Below are positions 33,832 through 42,743 of a stretch of DNA of 64,000 nucleotides, one piece after another. Under the pieces are notes generated by a model that saw only the letters and a program-made list of their open reading frames with translations, did no database searches and was not told the DNA's origin. Source of the stretch: Leucobacter allii (GTDB taxonomy: Bacteria > Actinomycetota > Actinomycetes > Actinomycetales > Microbacteriaceae). A program made the translations under genes and the position numbers. Positions within the stretch are counted from its first letter, which is position 1. Each line of letters starts with the position of its first letter. Where the stretch lies: positions 124,001 to 188,000 of the forward strand of contig NZ_CP095045.1 in NCBI RefSeq assembly GCF_022919155.1, in the 5' to 3' direction.

Positions 33832-34878
33832 ATGCACACGCAGCACTCCTCACGCCGGCGCAACGGTGCGCGGCGCCTCGGAGCCGTCGCCGGCGCGGGC
33901 GTCCTCGCTCTCGTCGCCCTCACCGGCTGCACCGTCGAGACCGGCGGATCCTCGGGCGGCACGTCCGAGCAGCGCAGCGACGGCATGGGGGACGACGGCG
34001 TCTTCAAGGTCGCCGCGTTCACCGCCGGCTACGCGACCCCGGGCGGCAAGCTCACCCTCGACGACTTCGTCGCCAAGGGCAACGAGCAGGAGAACTGGGA
34101 GGTGACGCTGTACACGAGCGCCTTCGACTACGACAAGATCAACAGCGACGTGCAGACCGCCATCACGCAGGGCGCCGACGCGATCCTCGCCGGATTCCCC
34201 GATCCCCGGCAGATCGAGCCGCTCGTCCAGGCCGCGCAGGCCGCCGACATCCCGATCTTCTCGATCGACGGCGGCGTCGAGCCCAACGACGACTTCGTCG
34301 TGGACGTCACCTTCGACCAGGAGGACATCGCCGAGCAGACCGTCGGCGCGCTCGACGAGGCGATGGGCGGCCTCGAGGGCAAGGACGTCATGGTCATCGG
34401 CCACGACCCGCACATCGGCATCATGACGCGCAGCAACCTCGCGCTCGACATGCTGGAGGAGGCCGGGGCGAACATCGCCGGCGGCGAGATGAAGCAGGCT
34501 CTCGACCCCGGCACGGGCCGCACCGAGGCGCTGAACTTCGTGACCGACTACCTGCAGGCGAACCCCGACGGGCTCGACGGCGTCTGGGTCGGCTGGGACG
34601 ACGCCGCGCTCGGCGCGGCGAAGGCGATCACGGAGGCCGGCAGGGACGACATCTTCGTGACGGGCGTCGACGCCCTCGCCGAGACGACGGTGGAGATCAA
34701 GAAGAACGGGCCGATGTACGCCTCCGTCTCCCAGGACTGGATCTCGGTCGTGGACGAGGTGATCGGGTACATGAACGACTACCGCGACAGCGCGACCCTC
34801 CCCGAGGAGAACTTCGTCGAGATCAAGGGCGAGCTCATCGACCGGAGCAACGTCGACTCGTTCACCCCGAGCCTCTGA
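33832..34878 (+). CDS. Periplasmic-binding-type sugar lipoprotein
   Basis: 348 aa. Basic N-terminus, hydrophobic stretch and lipobox ALTGC with C33, then a serine/glycine linker and a type I periplasmic-binding fold (Peripla_BP_4): AITQGADAILAGFPDPRQIEPL, IPIFSIDGG and DGVWVGWDDAALGA. It delivers a sugar to the RbsA/RbsC pair. The ATG at 33832 is preferred because AAGGAGACCATC precedes it; the ATG at 33817 contains that binding site. Confidence 0.9.
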   Translation: MHTQHSSRRRNGARRLGAVAGAGVLALVALTGCTVETGGSSGGTSEQRSDGMGDDGVFKVAAFTAGYATPGGKLTLDDFVAKGNEQENWEVTLYTSAFDYDKINSDVQTAITQGADAILAGFPDPRQIEPLVQAAQAADIPIFSIDGGVEPNDDFVVDVTFDQEDIAEQTVGALDEAMGGLEGKDVMVIGHDPHIGIMTRSNLALDMLEEAGANIAGGEMKQALDPGTGRTEALNFVTDYLQANPDGLDGVWVGWDDAALGAAKAITEAGRDDIFVTGVDALAETTVEIKKNGPMYASVSQDWISVVDEVIGYMNDYRDSATLPEENFVEIKGELIDRSNVDSFTPSL

Positions 34879-34889
34879 CGGCCGCGGAG

Positions 34890-35711
34890 ATGAGCATCAG
34901 CAGTGCGGCCGGGATCCCGGCGCTCTTCGACCTCACCGGCGATGTCGTCGTGGTGACCGGGGCCTCGAGCGGGATCGGGCAGGCGGCGGCGGAGGTCTAC
35001 GCCGCCGCCGGAGCCGCCGTCGCCGTCCTCGGGCGCAGCGCCGAGCGCGCCGACGCCGTGGCTGCCGGCATTGTCTCGGCCGGCGGCACCGCGCGCGGCT
35101 ACGCGGTCGACGTCGCCGTCCGCGGCGCCGTCGACGCGGCCGTCGCGCGGATCGCGCAGGACCTCGGCCGCCCCACGGTCGTCGTCGCGAACGCCGGCAT
35201 CGCGGGCGGTGAGAGCTACCGCGGCGACGGCGGGATCGCCGACTACTCCGACGCGGAGTGGGACGAGGTGGTCGCCACGAACCTCCAGGGCACCTTCGAG
35301 ACCGTGCGCGCCGCCGCGCGCGTGCTCGGGCCGGGCGGCCGGATCCTCGTCACCTCCTCAACGGCGGGTCTGCGGACCGACCCCATGGTGTCGTACGGCT
35401 ACGTCGCCACCAAGGCGGCGATCCTCAACCTCGTGCGCCAGACGGCGCTCGAACTCGCCCCGCGGGGCATCCGGGTCAACGCGATCGCCCCCGGTCCGTT
35501 CAAGGGCACCCGCATCGGCGACGGCAAGACCGAGATCGCCCCCGAGGCGGAGGCGGCCTGGGCGGAGACCATCCCGCTCGGGCGGATGGGCACCATGGCC
35601 GAGATCCAGGGACCCATGCTCTTCCTCGTCGCGCCGGCGTCGGCCTTCGTCACCGGCGCGACGCTCGCGATCGACGGCGGCGCGCTCGCCCTCTCCCACA
35701 CCGGATTCTGA
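34890..35711 (+). CDS. SDR oxidoreductase (first of two)
   Basis: 273 aa. TGASSGIG near residues 24-31, VANAGIAGG, catalytic SSTAG and YVATK, and C-terminal IDGGALAL: a complete classical SDR. It follows the binding protein by 11 nt without a clear binding site of its own. With the second SDR it probably oxidises and reduces two carbons of a sugar or polyol, an epimerisation or dehydrogenation pair. Confidence 0.9.
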   Translation: MSISSAAGIPALFDLTGDVVVVTGASSGIGQAAAEVYAAAGAAVAVLGRSAERADAVAAGIVSAGGTARGYAVDVAVRGAVDAAVARIAQDLGRPTVVVANAGIAGGESYRGDGGIADYSDAEWDEVVATNLQGTFETVRAAARVLGPGGRILVTSSTAGLRTDPMVSYGYVATKAAILNLVRQTALELAPRGIRVNAIAPGPFKGTRIGDGKTEIAPEAEAAWAETIPLGRMGTMAEIQGPMLFLVAPASAFVTGATLAIDGGALALSHTGF

Positions 35712-35725
35712 AAGGAGCACACACT

Positions 35726-36505
35726 ATGAGACTCGCAGGCAAGGTCGCCCTGATCACGGGCGGCGCGAGCGGCATCGGCCGCGCGACGGTCGAGAAGTTC
35801 GTCCGCGAGGGCGCGAAGGTGATGATCGCGGACATCGATCTCCCGAGTGCCGAGACGGTCGTCGCCGACATCGAGGCGACGGCTCCGGGCGCCACCGCCG
35901 CCGTCCGCGTCGACGTCTCCGACTACGCCGAGGTCGAGGCCGCCGTGCAGCGCGCGGCCGAGGTGTTCGGCAAGCTCGACGTCATCTTCAACAACGCCGG
36001 GATCGCCGGCGGTCGTCCGCTGCTCGAGCACGATCCCGAGCGCGACTACCGCCCGCTCGTGAGCATCGACCAGGACGGCGTCTACTACGGGATCCTCGCC
36101 GCCGGACGCCAGTTCGTGCGCCAGGGCACCCCCGGCGTCATCATCAGCACCTCCTCGATCTACGGCGAGCAGGCGGCGGAGCTCTCCTTCACCTACAGCG
36201 CGGCGAAGGCCGCGGTGATCTCCTTCACCCGCTCCGCGGCGTACGAGCTCGCCGAGCACGGGATCCGCGCGGTGGCGATCACGCCGGGGCGCGTGGGCAC
36301 CCCGATCATCAACCAGTTCAGCGAGGAGCTCCGGGCCACCTTCGCCTCGGAGCAGCTGCGCGACCGGCTGACCGAGCCGTCGGAGATCGCCGATGTGGTG
36401 GCGTACCTCGCCTCCGACGAGGCGAACGCGATCAACGGCACCGTCGTGCACGTCGACGACGGCTACTCGGCGTTCAAGCAGCGCCTCGAGCTGCCGGTCT
36501 TCTGA
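35726..36505 (+). CDS. SDR oxidoreductase (second of two)
   Basis: 259 aa. TGGASGIG near 11-18, FNNAGIAGG, STSSIYG and YSAAK, closing VHVDDGYSAFKQ. AAAGGAGCACACACT precedes the ATG. It belongs to a different SDR subgroup from the gene just upstream, which argues for a second reaction rather than gene duplication. Confidence 0.9.
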   Translation: MRLAGKVALITGGASGIGRATVEKFVREGAKVMIADIDLPSAETVVADIEATAPGATAAVRVDVSDYAEVEAAVQRAAEVFGKLDVIFNNAGIAGGRPLLEHDPERDYRPLVSIDQDGVYYGILAAGRQFVRQGTPGVIISTSSIYGEQAAELSFTYSAAKAAVISFTRSAAYELAEHGIRAVAITPGRVGTPIINQFSEELRATFASEQLRDRLTEPSEIADVVAYLASDEANAINGTVVHVDDGYSAFKQRLELPVF

Positions 36506-36516
36506 CGGGCCGCACG

Positions 36517-37533
36517 ATGCGCACGCACGACGCGGACGCGGGCGCGCGGGACGCCCCGGCGATCCCCGCGGCCCTCGACGCCGCCTGCCACCTGAACGCG
36601 CTCCTCGCCGACGTCGATCCGGGGGCGCTGCCCGGCGCCCTCGACCGACTCGCGGGCCTCGGCTACCGACGGGTCGTGCTGCCGCCGGTCGACCCGGAGG
36701 CCCTCGATGCGTCGGCGCTCGCGGCGTGCTGCGCGGAGCGCGGGATCGTGCCGATCCCGATCGCGGGGCAGGAGCCGGGCGCGGACGTCTCCTCCGAGGA
36801 GCCCGAGGAGCGGCGGGCCGGCGCGGCCGCGCTCAGGCGCATGATCGACCTCACCGTGCGTCTCGGCGGGGACCAGCTCAACGGCGTCCCCTACGGGCTC
36901 TTCGCCCGGGCCGCCCGGGCCGCGCCGCCCGCGGCCGTCGCGCGCGCGGCGGCGGCAGTGGGGGAGGCCGCCGAGTACGCGCACGAGCGCGGGGTGACGC
37001 TGACGTTCGAGGTGCTCAACCGCTACGAGACGGCGGTCGTCAACACCGCCGAGCAGGCGATGGCGTTCGCCGAGGCCTCGGGCTCCCCCCATCTCGGCAT
37101 CCACCTCGACGCCTTCCACATGCTCGTCGAGGAGGCGGACATCGCGGCGGCGATCCGTACCGCGCTGCCGCGGCTGCGCTTCCTCGAGCTCGGGCAGTCG
37201 GGCCGCGGCAGGCTCGCGACGGGCGCGCTCGACCTGCCCGCGCTGGTGGCCGATGCGCTGGACGCCGGATACGGTGGGAGGTGGGGCGTCGAGGCCTTCT
37301 CGGCCCCGCTGCTCACCGCGCCGGCGCGCGCGGCGCTCGCCGTGTGGCGGGCGCCGTTCTCGGACGGCCCGGCGCTCGCCGCGGAGGCCGCGGGGATCCT
37401 GCGCAGCGGGTACCTGCGGCACACGGAGCGCCGCGCCGAGCGCGCCGCCCCCGGTGCCGCGGCTCCGGCCGCGGCGACCGGTCCCGGCATTCCGAGCACC
37501 GACCCTGAGCACCTATCCGAGCACCGACCCTGA
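36517..37533 (+). CDS. TIM-barrel sugar epimerase/isomerase
   Basis: 338 aa, AP-endonuclease-2/D-tagatose 3-epimerase-like barrel. The conserved metal-ligand glutamate is in TFEVLNRYETAVVNT, an aspartate in GIHLDAFHMLVEE, and a late glutamate in WGVEAFSAPL. Such enzymes epimerise ketoses at C3 or isomerise sugar acids. The C-terminus (after about residue 310) is a low-complexity tail that runs into a GAGCACC repeat, so the true functional end may be earlier. No clear ribosome site; probably translated by coupling to the SDR 11 nt upstream. Confidence 0.8.
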   Translation: MRTHDADAGARDAPAIPAALDAACHLNALLADVDPGALPGALDRLAGLGYRRVVLPPVDPEALDASALAACCAERGIVPIPIAGQEPGADVSSEEPEERRAGAAALRRMIDLTVRLGGDQLNGVPYGLFARAARAAPPAAVARAAAAVGEAAEYAHERGVTLTFEVLNRYETAVVNTAEQAMAFAEASGSPHLGIHLDAFHMLVEEADIAAAIRTALPRLRFLELGQSGRGRLATGALDLPALVADALDAGYGGRWGVEAFSAPLLTAPARAALAVWRAPFSDGPALAAEAAGILRSGYLRHTERRAERAAPGAAAPAAATGPGIPSTDPEHLSEHRP

Positions 37534-37553
37534 GCACCGACCCCGAGCACCGA
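37494..37553. repeat. Five GAGCACC units at 12-13 nt spacing
   Basis: Units start at 37494, 37507, 37519, 37532 and 37545. The first three are in the end of the epimerase gene (residues STDPEHLSEHRP) and the others lie beyond its stop (37531-37533). The repeat has therefore probably altered the protein's C-terminus by expansion. Confidence 0.7.
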
Positions 37554-37615
37554 AGCCACCCGCACCACGACCCCTCATGCCGCGCCGCGGCATCGAATCG
37601 AAGGAGATCACGAGC

Positions 37616-39085
37616 ATGTCGAACGACCAGACCCCCATCAGCATCCCGCTGTTCATCGGCGGTGAGCCGCGGACCACGACCGAGGCCCTGACGATCGCGG
37701 ATCCGGGCAAGCCCGGACGGACCGTCGGCGAGGCCGCCGCTGCCTCGGCGCAGGACGTCGAGGACGCGATCGCGGCGGCCGACGCCGCGTTCCCCGCGTG
37801 GTCGGCGCTGACCGGCCCCGAGCGCGCGGCGCGCATGGCCGAGGCCATCCAGGGCATCGGCGACGACCGGGACGCGGACGCCGCGATCCTGTCGCAGGAG
37901 AACGGGAAGGTCGTGCACGAGGCGTGGGTCGACGCGCTCGTCTTCGAACTGCGCTGGAACCTCGCGCTCGCCCACGCGGAGGAGGTCGACGGCTCGGAGA
38001 CCCTCGAGCCCGTCGCCGGCGCGATCCCGAACCGCACCCTCATCACCTACCGGCCCATGGGCGTCGTCACCATCATCGTGCCCTTCAACTGGCCGATCGC
38101 GATCCTGGGCGCGGCGCTCCCGCACGCGCTGCTCGCGGGCAACACGGTGATCGTGAAGCCGCCGCTCACCGCGCCGCTCGCGACGGCGCGCGTGGTGCAG
38201 CGCGTCGCCGCGAAGCTCCCGCCCGGGGTGCTGCAGGTGGTGACCGGCCGCGACGCCGACATGTCTCCGCTGATCGAGGACGAGCGGATCGCCAAAGTCA
38301 GCTTCACGGGCAGCGTGGGCGGCGGCAAGCGCATGATGGAGATGGCCTCGCGCACCGTGACCCCGGTGACGCTCGAGCTCGGCGGAAACGACGCGGCGGT
38401 GTTCCTCGAGGACGCGATCCTCGACGACGAGCACCTCGACCGCCTGTTCGCCGCGGTGTACGACACGACCGGGCAGATCTGCATGAACGCGAAGCGCGTG
38501 CTCGTGCACCGCTCCCGCCTCGACGAACTGGTCGCCGGGCTCGAGGCGCGGCTGCGCGGCGTCCGCCTGGGCTACGGCCTCGACGAGGGGACCACGATGG
38601 GGCCGCTGCACGCGCCGTCCCAGAAGTCCTTCGTCGAGGGGCTGATCCAGGAGGCCAAGGACGCCGGCGCCGACGTGCGCGAGTTCGGGGAGCTCCCCGC
38701 CGATCCCGAGCTCGCCGGCGGCAACTTCGTGCGACCCGCGGTCGTGGTCGGGGCCGACCCGGCGCTCCGGGTCGTCACCGAGGAGCAGTTCGGCCCGGTG
38801 ATCCCGGTGCTCGCCTTCGACGACGAGGAGGAGGCCGTCCGCCTCGCGAACGACACTTGGGCCGGCCTCGGCAACTCGGTGTGGACCGCCGATGCCGATG
38901 CCGCGGCGCGCGTGGGTGCTCGTCTGCGATCGGGGTACGTGTGGGTGAACGATCACGGTGCGACCCGCCTCGACCTGCGCGCCCCGTTCGGCGGCGTGAA
39001 GCAGTCCGGCATCGGGCGCGAGCAGGGGCTCCACGGCGTGCGCGACTTCCAGGAGCCGCACGCGATCTCCACCCTGGTCCCCTGA
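37616..39085 (+). CDS. NAD(P)-dependent aldehyde dehydrogenase
   Basis: 489 aa. N158 in PFNWP, K181 in VIVKPP, general base E254 in LELGGND, nucleophile C289 in GQICMNAKR, FTGSVGGG cofactor loop. Oxidises an aldehyde to the acid. GAAGGAGATCACGAGC precedes the ATG. Last gene of the sugar cluster; a palindromic element follows 20 nt after its stop. Substrate could be a sugar-derived aldehyde; an aromatic aldehyde such as vanillin is an alternative given the surroundings. Confidence 0.92.
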   Translation: MSNDQTPISIPLFIGGEPRTTTEALTIADPGKPGRTVGEAAAASAQDVEDAIAAADAAFPAWSALTGPERAARMAEAIQGIGDDRDADAAILSQENGKVVHEAWVDALVFELRWNLALAHAEEVDGSETLEPVAGAIPNRTLITYRPMGVVTIIVPFNWPIAILGAALPHALLAGNTVIVKPPLTAPLATARVVQRVAAKLPPGVLQVVTGRDADMSPLIEDERIAKVSFTGSVGGGKRMMEMASRTVTPVTLELGGNDAAVFLEDAILDDEHLDRLFAAVYDTTGQICMNAKRVLVHRSRLDELVAGLEARLRGVRLGYGLDEGTTMGPLHAPSQKSFVEGLIQEAKDAGADVREFGELPADPELAGGNFVRPAVVVGADPALRVVTEEQFGPVIPVLAFDDEEEAVRLANDTWAGLGNSVWTADADAAARVGARLRSGYVWVNDHGATRLDLRAPFGGVKQSGIGREQGLHGVRDFQEPHAISTLVP

Positions 39086-39105
39086 TCCCCGCTTCCCTCC
39101 CGCTC

Positions 39106-39166
39106 GGATCCGGGTCGCTCCGGCAGGGTGCGCGCCAAGCGCCCCCTGCCGGAGCGACCCGGATCC
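39106..39166. repeat. Dispersed palindromic element, copy C
   Basis: Perfect 23-bp arms 39106-39128 and 39144-39166 (GGATCCGGGTCGCTCCGGCA core) with a 15-nt loop that can form a small inner GCGC stem. Located between two genes that end facing each other, so it may be a bidirectional terminator. Confidence 0.82.
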
Positions 39167-39281
39167 TTCGCTTGTGCGGGGCGCGGGGAAGGGGAATGGG
39201 GTGCGGGGGAGCAGAGGGGTGCGGAGGAGAGGAGGGGCGCGGGGGTACGAGACCGGGCGGGGGTGCGAGGCCGGGCGCGGG

Positions 39282-40079
39282 TCAGGGGGCGGGGTGCTCC
39301 GCGAGGATGCGTTCGAACCAGGCGAGCGTCGCCCGGGTCATGTCCGCAGGCAATCCGCCGGACTCCAGCACGTCGAGGGCGTCGCGCACCTCGTGCTCCC
39401 GTCGCTCGGCGTGGGCGCGGGTCCCCGTGACGAGCCGCTCCACGAGCGCGTCGCCGCCCGGGCCGAGCTCCGCCGCGATCTGCGCGCGCAGCCAGGGCTC
39501 CGCGTCTTGCGCGGCCGCCGCGGTGAGTCCCTCGATGACGAGGGCGGCGAGCCCTTTCATGAACACGCTGCGCAGCAGCTTCAGGCGCGCCGCGTCGCCC
39601 GCGCGCGCGCCGACGACCTCGACCGGGGCCCCGAGCGGGGTCATGAGCGCCGCGAAAGCCTCGGCTCCGGTCCCGCTCGCCGCGAGCGGGGTGCGGTGGC
39701 CCGCCCGCGGCACGGGCGCGAGCACGGCGGCGTCGGCGAAGCGCACGCCGGCCGCTGCGGCCTCCGCCGAGATCCGCTCCTTGAGCTCGGGGGATCCGGT
39801 GTTGAGATCGGCGAGGATGGCCCCGGGCCGCAGGTGCGGCAGCGCCTCGGCGGCGACCGCGGCGGCGGCGCGCGCTCCCGTGAGCGAGAGCACGAGATCC
39901 GCCTCCGCGAGAGCCGCGTGCAGATCGGCCTCCTGCGTCGCCACCGCGGCGAACGCGGGATCGGCGAGCGTCACGAAGGGGTCGTAGCCGACCACTGCCG
40001 CGCCCGGCGATGCGGAGGCGAGCCCGACGGCGTAGCGCCGTCCGGCCTCGCCCAGACCGAGGATGGCGATGTGGGTCAC
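39282..40079 (-). CDS. 6-phosphogluconate dehydrogenase-like NAD(P) protein (DUF1932)
   Basis: 265 aa. The N-terminal Rossmann fold starts THIAILGLGEAGRRYA, with LNTGSPELK in the substrate loop. The C-terminal helical domain carries LKLLRSVFMKGLAALVIEG, the DUF1932 pattern with the conserved lysine. Beta-hydroxyacid dehydrogenase superfamily; related genes accompany aromatic and 4-oxalomesaconate pathways, but the reaction is unknown. The GTG at 40079 follows GAAAGGCGGTCCC. It is divergent from the Liv operon with a 299-bp gap holding an operator candidate. Confidence 0.82.
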   Translation of the reverse strand: MTHIAILGLGEAGRRYAVGLASASPGAAVVGYDPFVTLADPAFAAVATQEADLHAALAEADLVLSLTGARAAAAVAAEALPHLRPGAILADLNTGSPELKERISAEAAAAGVRFADAAVLAPVPRAGHRTPLAASGTGAEAFAALMTPLGAPVEVVGARAGDAARLKLLRSVFMKGLAALVIEGLTAAAAQDAEPWLRAQIAAELGPGGDALVERLVTGTRAHAERREHEVRDALDVLESGGLPADMTRATLAWFERILAEHPAP

Positions 40080-40188
40080 GCGGGACCGCCTTTCGGGAAG
40101 TCGGGATCGAGGAGTCGGTGTCGGGTGGAGCTGGATCGAGGAGCCGGGCCCGGGGAATCGGGTCGGCGAGCCGAAGGCGGAGCGCGCG

Positions 40189-40207
40189 GATTCCGTTGAA
40201 CGGAATC
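40189..40207. promoter_or_regulatory. 19-bp perfect palindrome in the divergent Liv promoter region
   Basis: GATTCCGTT-G-AACGGAATC. It lies 80-98 nt upstream of the Liv -35 and 110 nt before the 6PGDH-like start, a typical place for an operator serving both. No second copy was noticed in the window. Confidence 0.6.
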
Positions 40208-40286
40208 TCGGGCGTCGGGGCGCCGGGGGCCTCGGCATAATGATCCTCCGTAACGCAACATTCTCGCAATATTGGCGAAGAAATTG

Positions 40287-40315
40287 TTGACACTTTCTGA
40301 GCGGATCCGTAGTGT
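40287..40315 (+). promoter_or_regulatory. Liv operon promoter
   Basis: TTGACA (40287-40292), 17 nt, TAGTGT (40310-40315), 64 nt before the chosen livG start. The preceding TTG makes TTGTTGACA (40284-40292), as also in the ligM copy 1 and transketolase promoters. A CAATATTG palindrome lies just upstream. Confidence 0.7.
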
Positions 40316-40378
40316 CGGAACCGCCCGGCGGGTGGAGACGGACCCGTGCCTTCAAAGACGATGACAGGGAGATGGGCT

Positions 40379-41161
40379 ATGGCGGCTCGACTGCAATTGG
40401 AGGGCGTGAGCCTGCACTTCGGCGGGGTCACCGTGCTCCGCGAAGTCGGATTCGACGTCGAGCCGGGCCAGGTGTTCGGCCTCGTCGGCCCGAACGGCGC
40501 GGGCAAGACCTCCCTGTTCAACTGCATCAGCGGCCACTACCGCCCGAGCGGCGGCTCGCTCAGGATCGACGGCGTCGAGGTGCGCGGGGCGCGGCCCGCG
40601 AGCATGGCCGGGCACGGCCTCGCGCGCACCTTCCAGCACCCGGCGCTGCAGCTGCGGGAGACCGTGCTCGAGAACGTGATGCTCGGCGCCCACGCGCGCC
40701 TCCCCGGCGGCCCGCTCGAGTGGTCGCTCCGGCTGCCGCGGGCGCTGCGCGCCGAGCGCGCCCTGCGCGACGAGGCCCTCGCGCTGCTCGAGGAGAACGG
40801 CCTCGGCTGGGCCGCCCACACGCGCGCCGACGAGCTCTCGCACGGCCTGCACAAGGGCGTCGAGCTCTGCCGCGCGCTCATGATGCGCCCGAAGCTGCTC
40901 CTCCTCGACGAGCCTGCCGCCGGCCTGCCGCATTCCGAGGTCGAGCAGCTCATCGAGACGGTGCGCCGGCTGCAGCGCGACGCGGACGTCACCATCGTCA
41001 TCGTCGAGCACCACATGGGGCTCATCGCGGCCCTCACCGACCGCGTGGTCGTCCTCGATCACGGGGCGAAGCTGATGGAGGGGACGGCCGCCGAAGCGCA
41101 GTCCGACCCGCGAGTGCTCGAGGCCTACATCGGCCGGGAGGAGGCGGACGATGCTGCTTGA
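40379..41161 (+). CDS. livG: LivG-type ABC ATPase
   Basis: 260 aa. Walker A GPNGAGKTS at 37-45, Walker B LLLLDEPAAGLP, H-loop EHH. The signature is LSHGLHKGVEL rather than the common LSYGQQRRLE, a variation seen in part of the family. First gene of a five-gene branched-chain-amino-acid-type importer; members of this family also carry benzoates and other aromatic acids. The ATG at 40379 follows AGGGAGATGGGCT; earlier in-frame ATGs at 40346 and 40361 are less well placed. It overlaps livF by 11 nt. Confidence 0.9.
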   Translation: MAARLQLEGVSLHFGGVTVLREVGFDVEPGQVFGLVGPNGAGKTSLFNCISGHYRPSGGSLRIDGVEVRGARPASMAGHGLARTFQHPALQLRETVLENVMLGAHARLPGGPLEWSLRLPRALRAERALRDEALALLEENGLGWAAHTRADELSHGLHKGVELCRALMMRPKLLLLDEPAAGLPHSEVEQLIETVRRLQRDADVTIVIVEHHMGLIAALTDRVVVLDHGAKLMEGTAAEAQSDPRVLEAYIGREEADDAA

Positions 41162-41858
41162 GCTCGAAGGGGTCACCGCGGCCTACGGTCGCGTCCAGGT
41201 GCTCGACGGGGTCTCCCTCGCCGTGCCCGAGGGCGGCGCCGTCGGCGTGCTCGGGGCGAACGGCGCGGGCAAGACGACCACCCTGCGCGCCATCACCGGC
41301 GTCGTCCGCGCGGGCGGCACGATCCGCTTCGACGGTCGCAGCATCCTCGGGATGCGGCCGGATCAGGTGGCCGCGCTCGGGATCGCGCACGTCCCCGAGG
41401 GGCGCGGCACCCTCGGCGACCTCGACGTGCGCGAGAACCTGCGGGTCGGCGCCTACCTGCGTAAGGACCGCGCGCGGATCCGCGAGGACATGGACTACTG
41501 CCTCGAGCTCTTCCCGCAGCTGCGCGACCGGATCCGCTCCAACGCCTCGGCTCTGTCCGGCGGCGAGCAGCAGATGCTCGCCGTGGCCCGCGCATTCATG
41601 GCGAAGCCGCGGCTGCTGCTGCTCGACGAGGCCTCGCTCGGGCTCGCGCCCGGCACGGCCAAGACGGTGTACGGGGCCATCCGCCGCCTGCGCGAGGAGT
41701 CGGGCATCTCGATGCTCGTGGTCGAGCAGAACGCGAACCTCGCATTCTCCCTCGTGGAGGAGGCGGTCGTGCTCGAGACCGGGCGCAGCGTGCTCAGCGG
41801 GCCGACCGAGGAGCTGCGCACCATGGACGACATTCGACGCGCCTACCTGGGAGGCTGA
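41151..41858 (+). CDS. livF: LivF-type ABC ATPase
   Basis: 235 aa. Walker A GANGAGKTT at 35-43, signature LSGGEQQMLAVARA, Walker B LLLLDEASLGLAP. Partners with LivG beneath the LivH/LivM channel. The start lies within the last codons of livG (11-nt overlap). Confidence 0.93.
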   Translation: MLLELEGVTAAYGRVQVLDGVSLAVPEGGAVGVLGANGAGKTTTLRAITGVVRAGGTIRFDGRSILGMRPDQVAALGIAHVPEGRGTLGDLDVRENLRVGAYLRKDRARIREDMDYCLELFPQLRDRIRSNASALSGGEQQMLAVARAFMAKPRLLLLDEASLGLAPGTAKTVYGAIRRLREESGISMLVVEQNANLAFSLVEEAVVLETGRSVLSGPTEELRTMDDIRRAYLGG

Positions 41859-41861
41859 CCG

Positions 41862-42743
41862 ATGGGTATCTTCATCCAGCTCTTGATCGACGGGCTGTCG
41901 ACGGGCTCCATCTACGCGGCGCTGGCGCTCGCCATCGTGCTCGTCAATCAGGCCACCGGCATGATCAACTTCGCGCAGGGCGCGCTCGCCGTGCTCTCCG
42001 GCTACATCGCCTTCGCGCTGCTGAACGCCGGGCTGCCCCTCATCCTGGCGATCCTGGGGTCGATCCTCATCTCCTTCGTCATCGGCGCCGCCGTCGAGCG
42101 GCTGCTGATCCGTCGCTTCGAGCGCGGCGATCCCGACACCGCCGTCGTCGTCACCATTGGCCTGCTCACGCTCATCACGGGCGTGTGCGCCTGGCTCTGG
42201 TCGTACAACAACCGCATCTTCCCCTCGCTCTTCCCGAACGAGACCCTCGAGCTGCTCGGCGCGAAGGTGAGCCTGCGCTCCCTGGGCACCTTCGTCGTCA
42301 TCGTCGCGATCATGGGCCTGCTGCAGCTGCTCTTCGTCGGCACCAAGCTCGGGCTCGCCCTGCGGGCGGTGTCGATCAACCCCCAGTCCGCGGCCTTCTC
42401 CGGCATGCCGGTCGGCCGGCTGCTCATGGTCGGCTGGGGCCTCGCCGCGGCGCTCGGCGCCGTCGCCGGCGTGCTCGTCGCCCCGCAGCTCACGCTCACG
42501 CCGGGGATGATGGACAACGCGCTCGTCTACGCCCTCGCCGCCGTGATCCTCGGCGGGCTCACGAGCCCCGTCGGGGTCGTCCTCGCCGCGTGGATCATCG
42601 GCGTGCTCGAGAACCTCGCCGCGGTCTACATCCCCTTCATCGGGCACGACCTCAAGGTCGTCGTCCCGTTCCTCCTGATCGTCGTGGTGCTCGTCGTGAG
42701 ACCACAGGGCCTCTTCGGCCGGAAAGCGGTGGTGCGAGTCTGA
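41862..42743 (+). CDS. livH: LivH-type ABC permease
   Basis: 293 aa, about eight membrane segments. The family start LLIDGLSTGSIYAALALAIV and NQATGMINFAQGALAVLSGY are present. GGGAGGCTGACCG precedes the ATG; the stop overlaps livM (TGATG). Confidence 0.93.
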   Translation: MGIFIQLLIDGLSTGSIYAALALAIVLVNQATGMINFAQGALAVLSGYIAFALLNAGLPLILAILGSILISFVIGAAVERLLIRRFERGDPDTAVVVTIGLLTLITGVCAWLWSYNNRIFPSLFPNETLELLGAKVSLRSLGTFVVIVAIMGLLQLLFVGTKLGLALRAVSINPQSAAFSGMPVGRLLMVGWGLAAALGAVAGVLVAPQLTLTPGMMDNALVYALAAVILGGLTSPVGVVLAAWIIGVLENLAAVYIPFIGHDLKVVVPFLLIVVVLVVRPQGLFGRKAVVRV

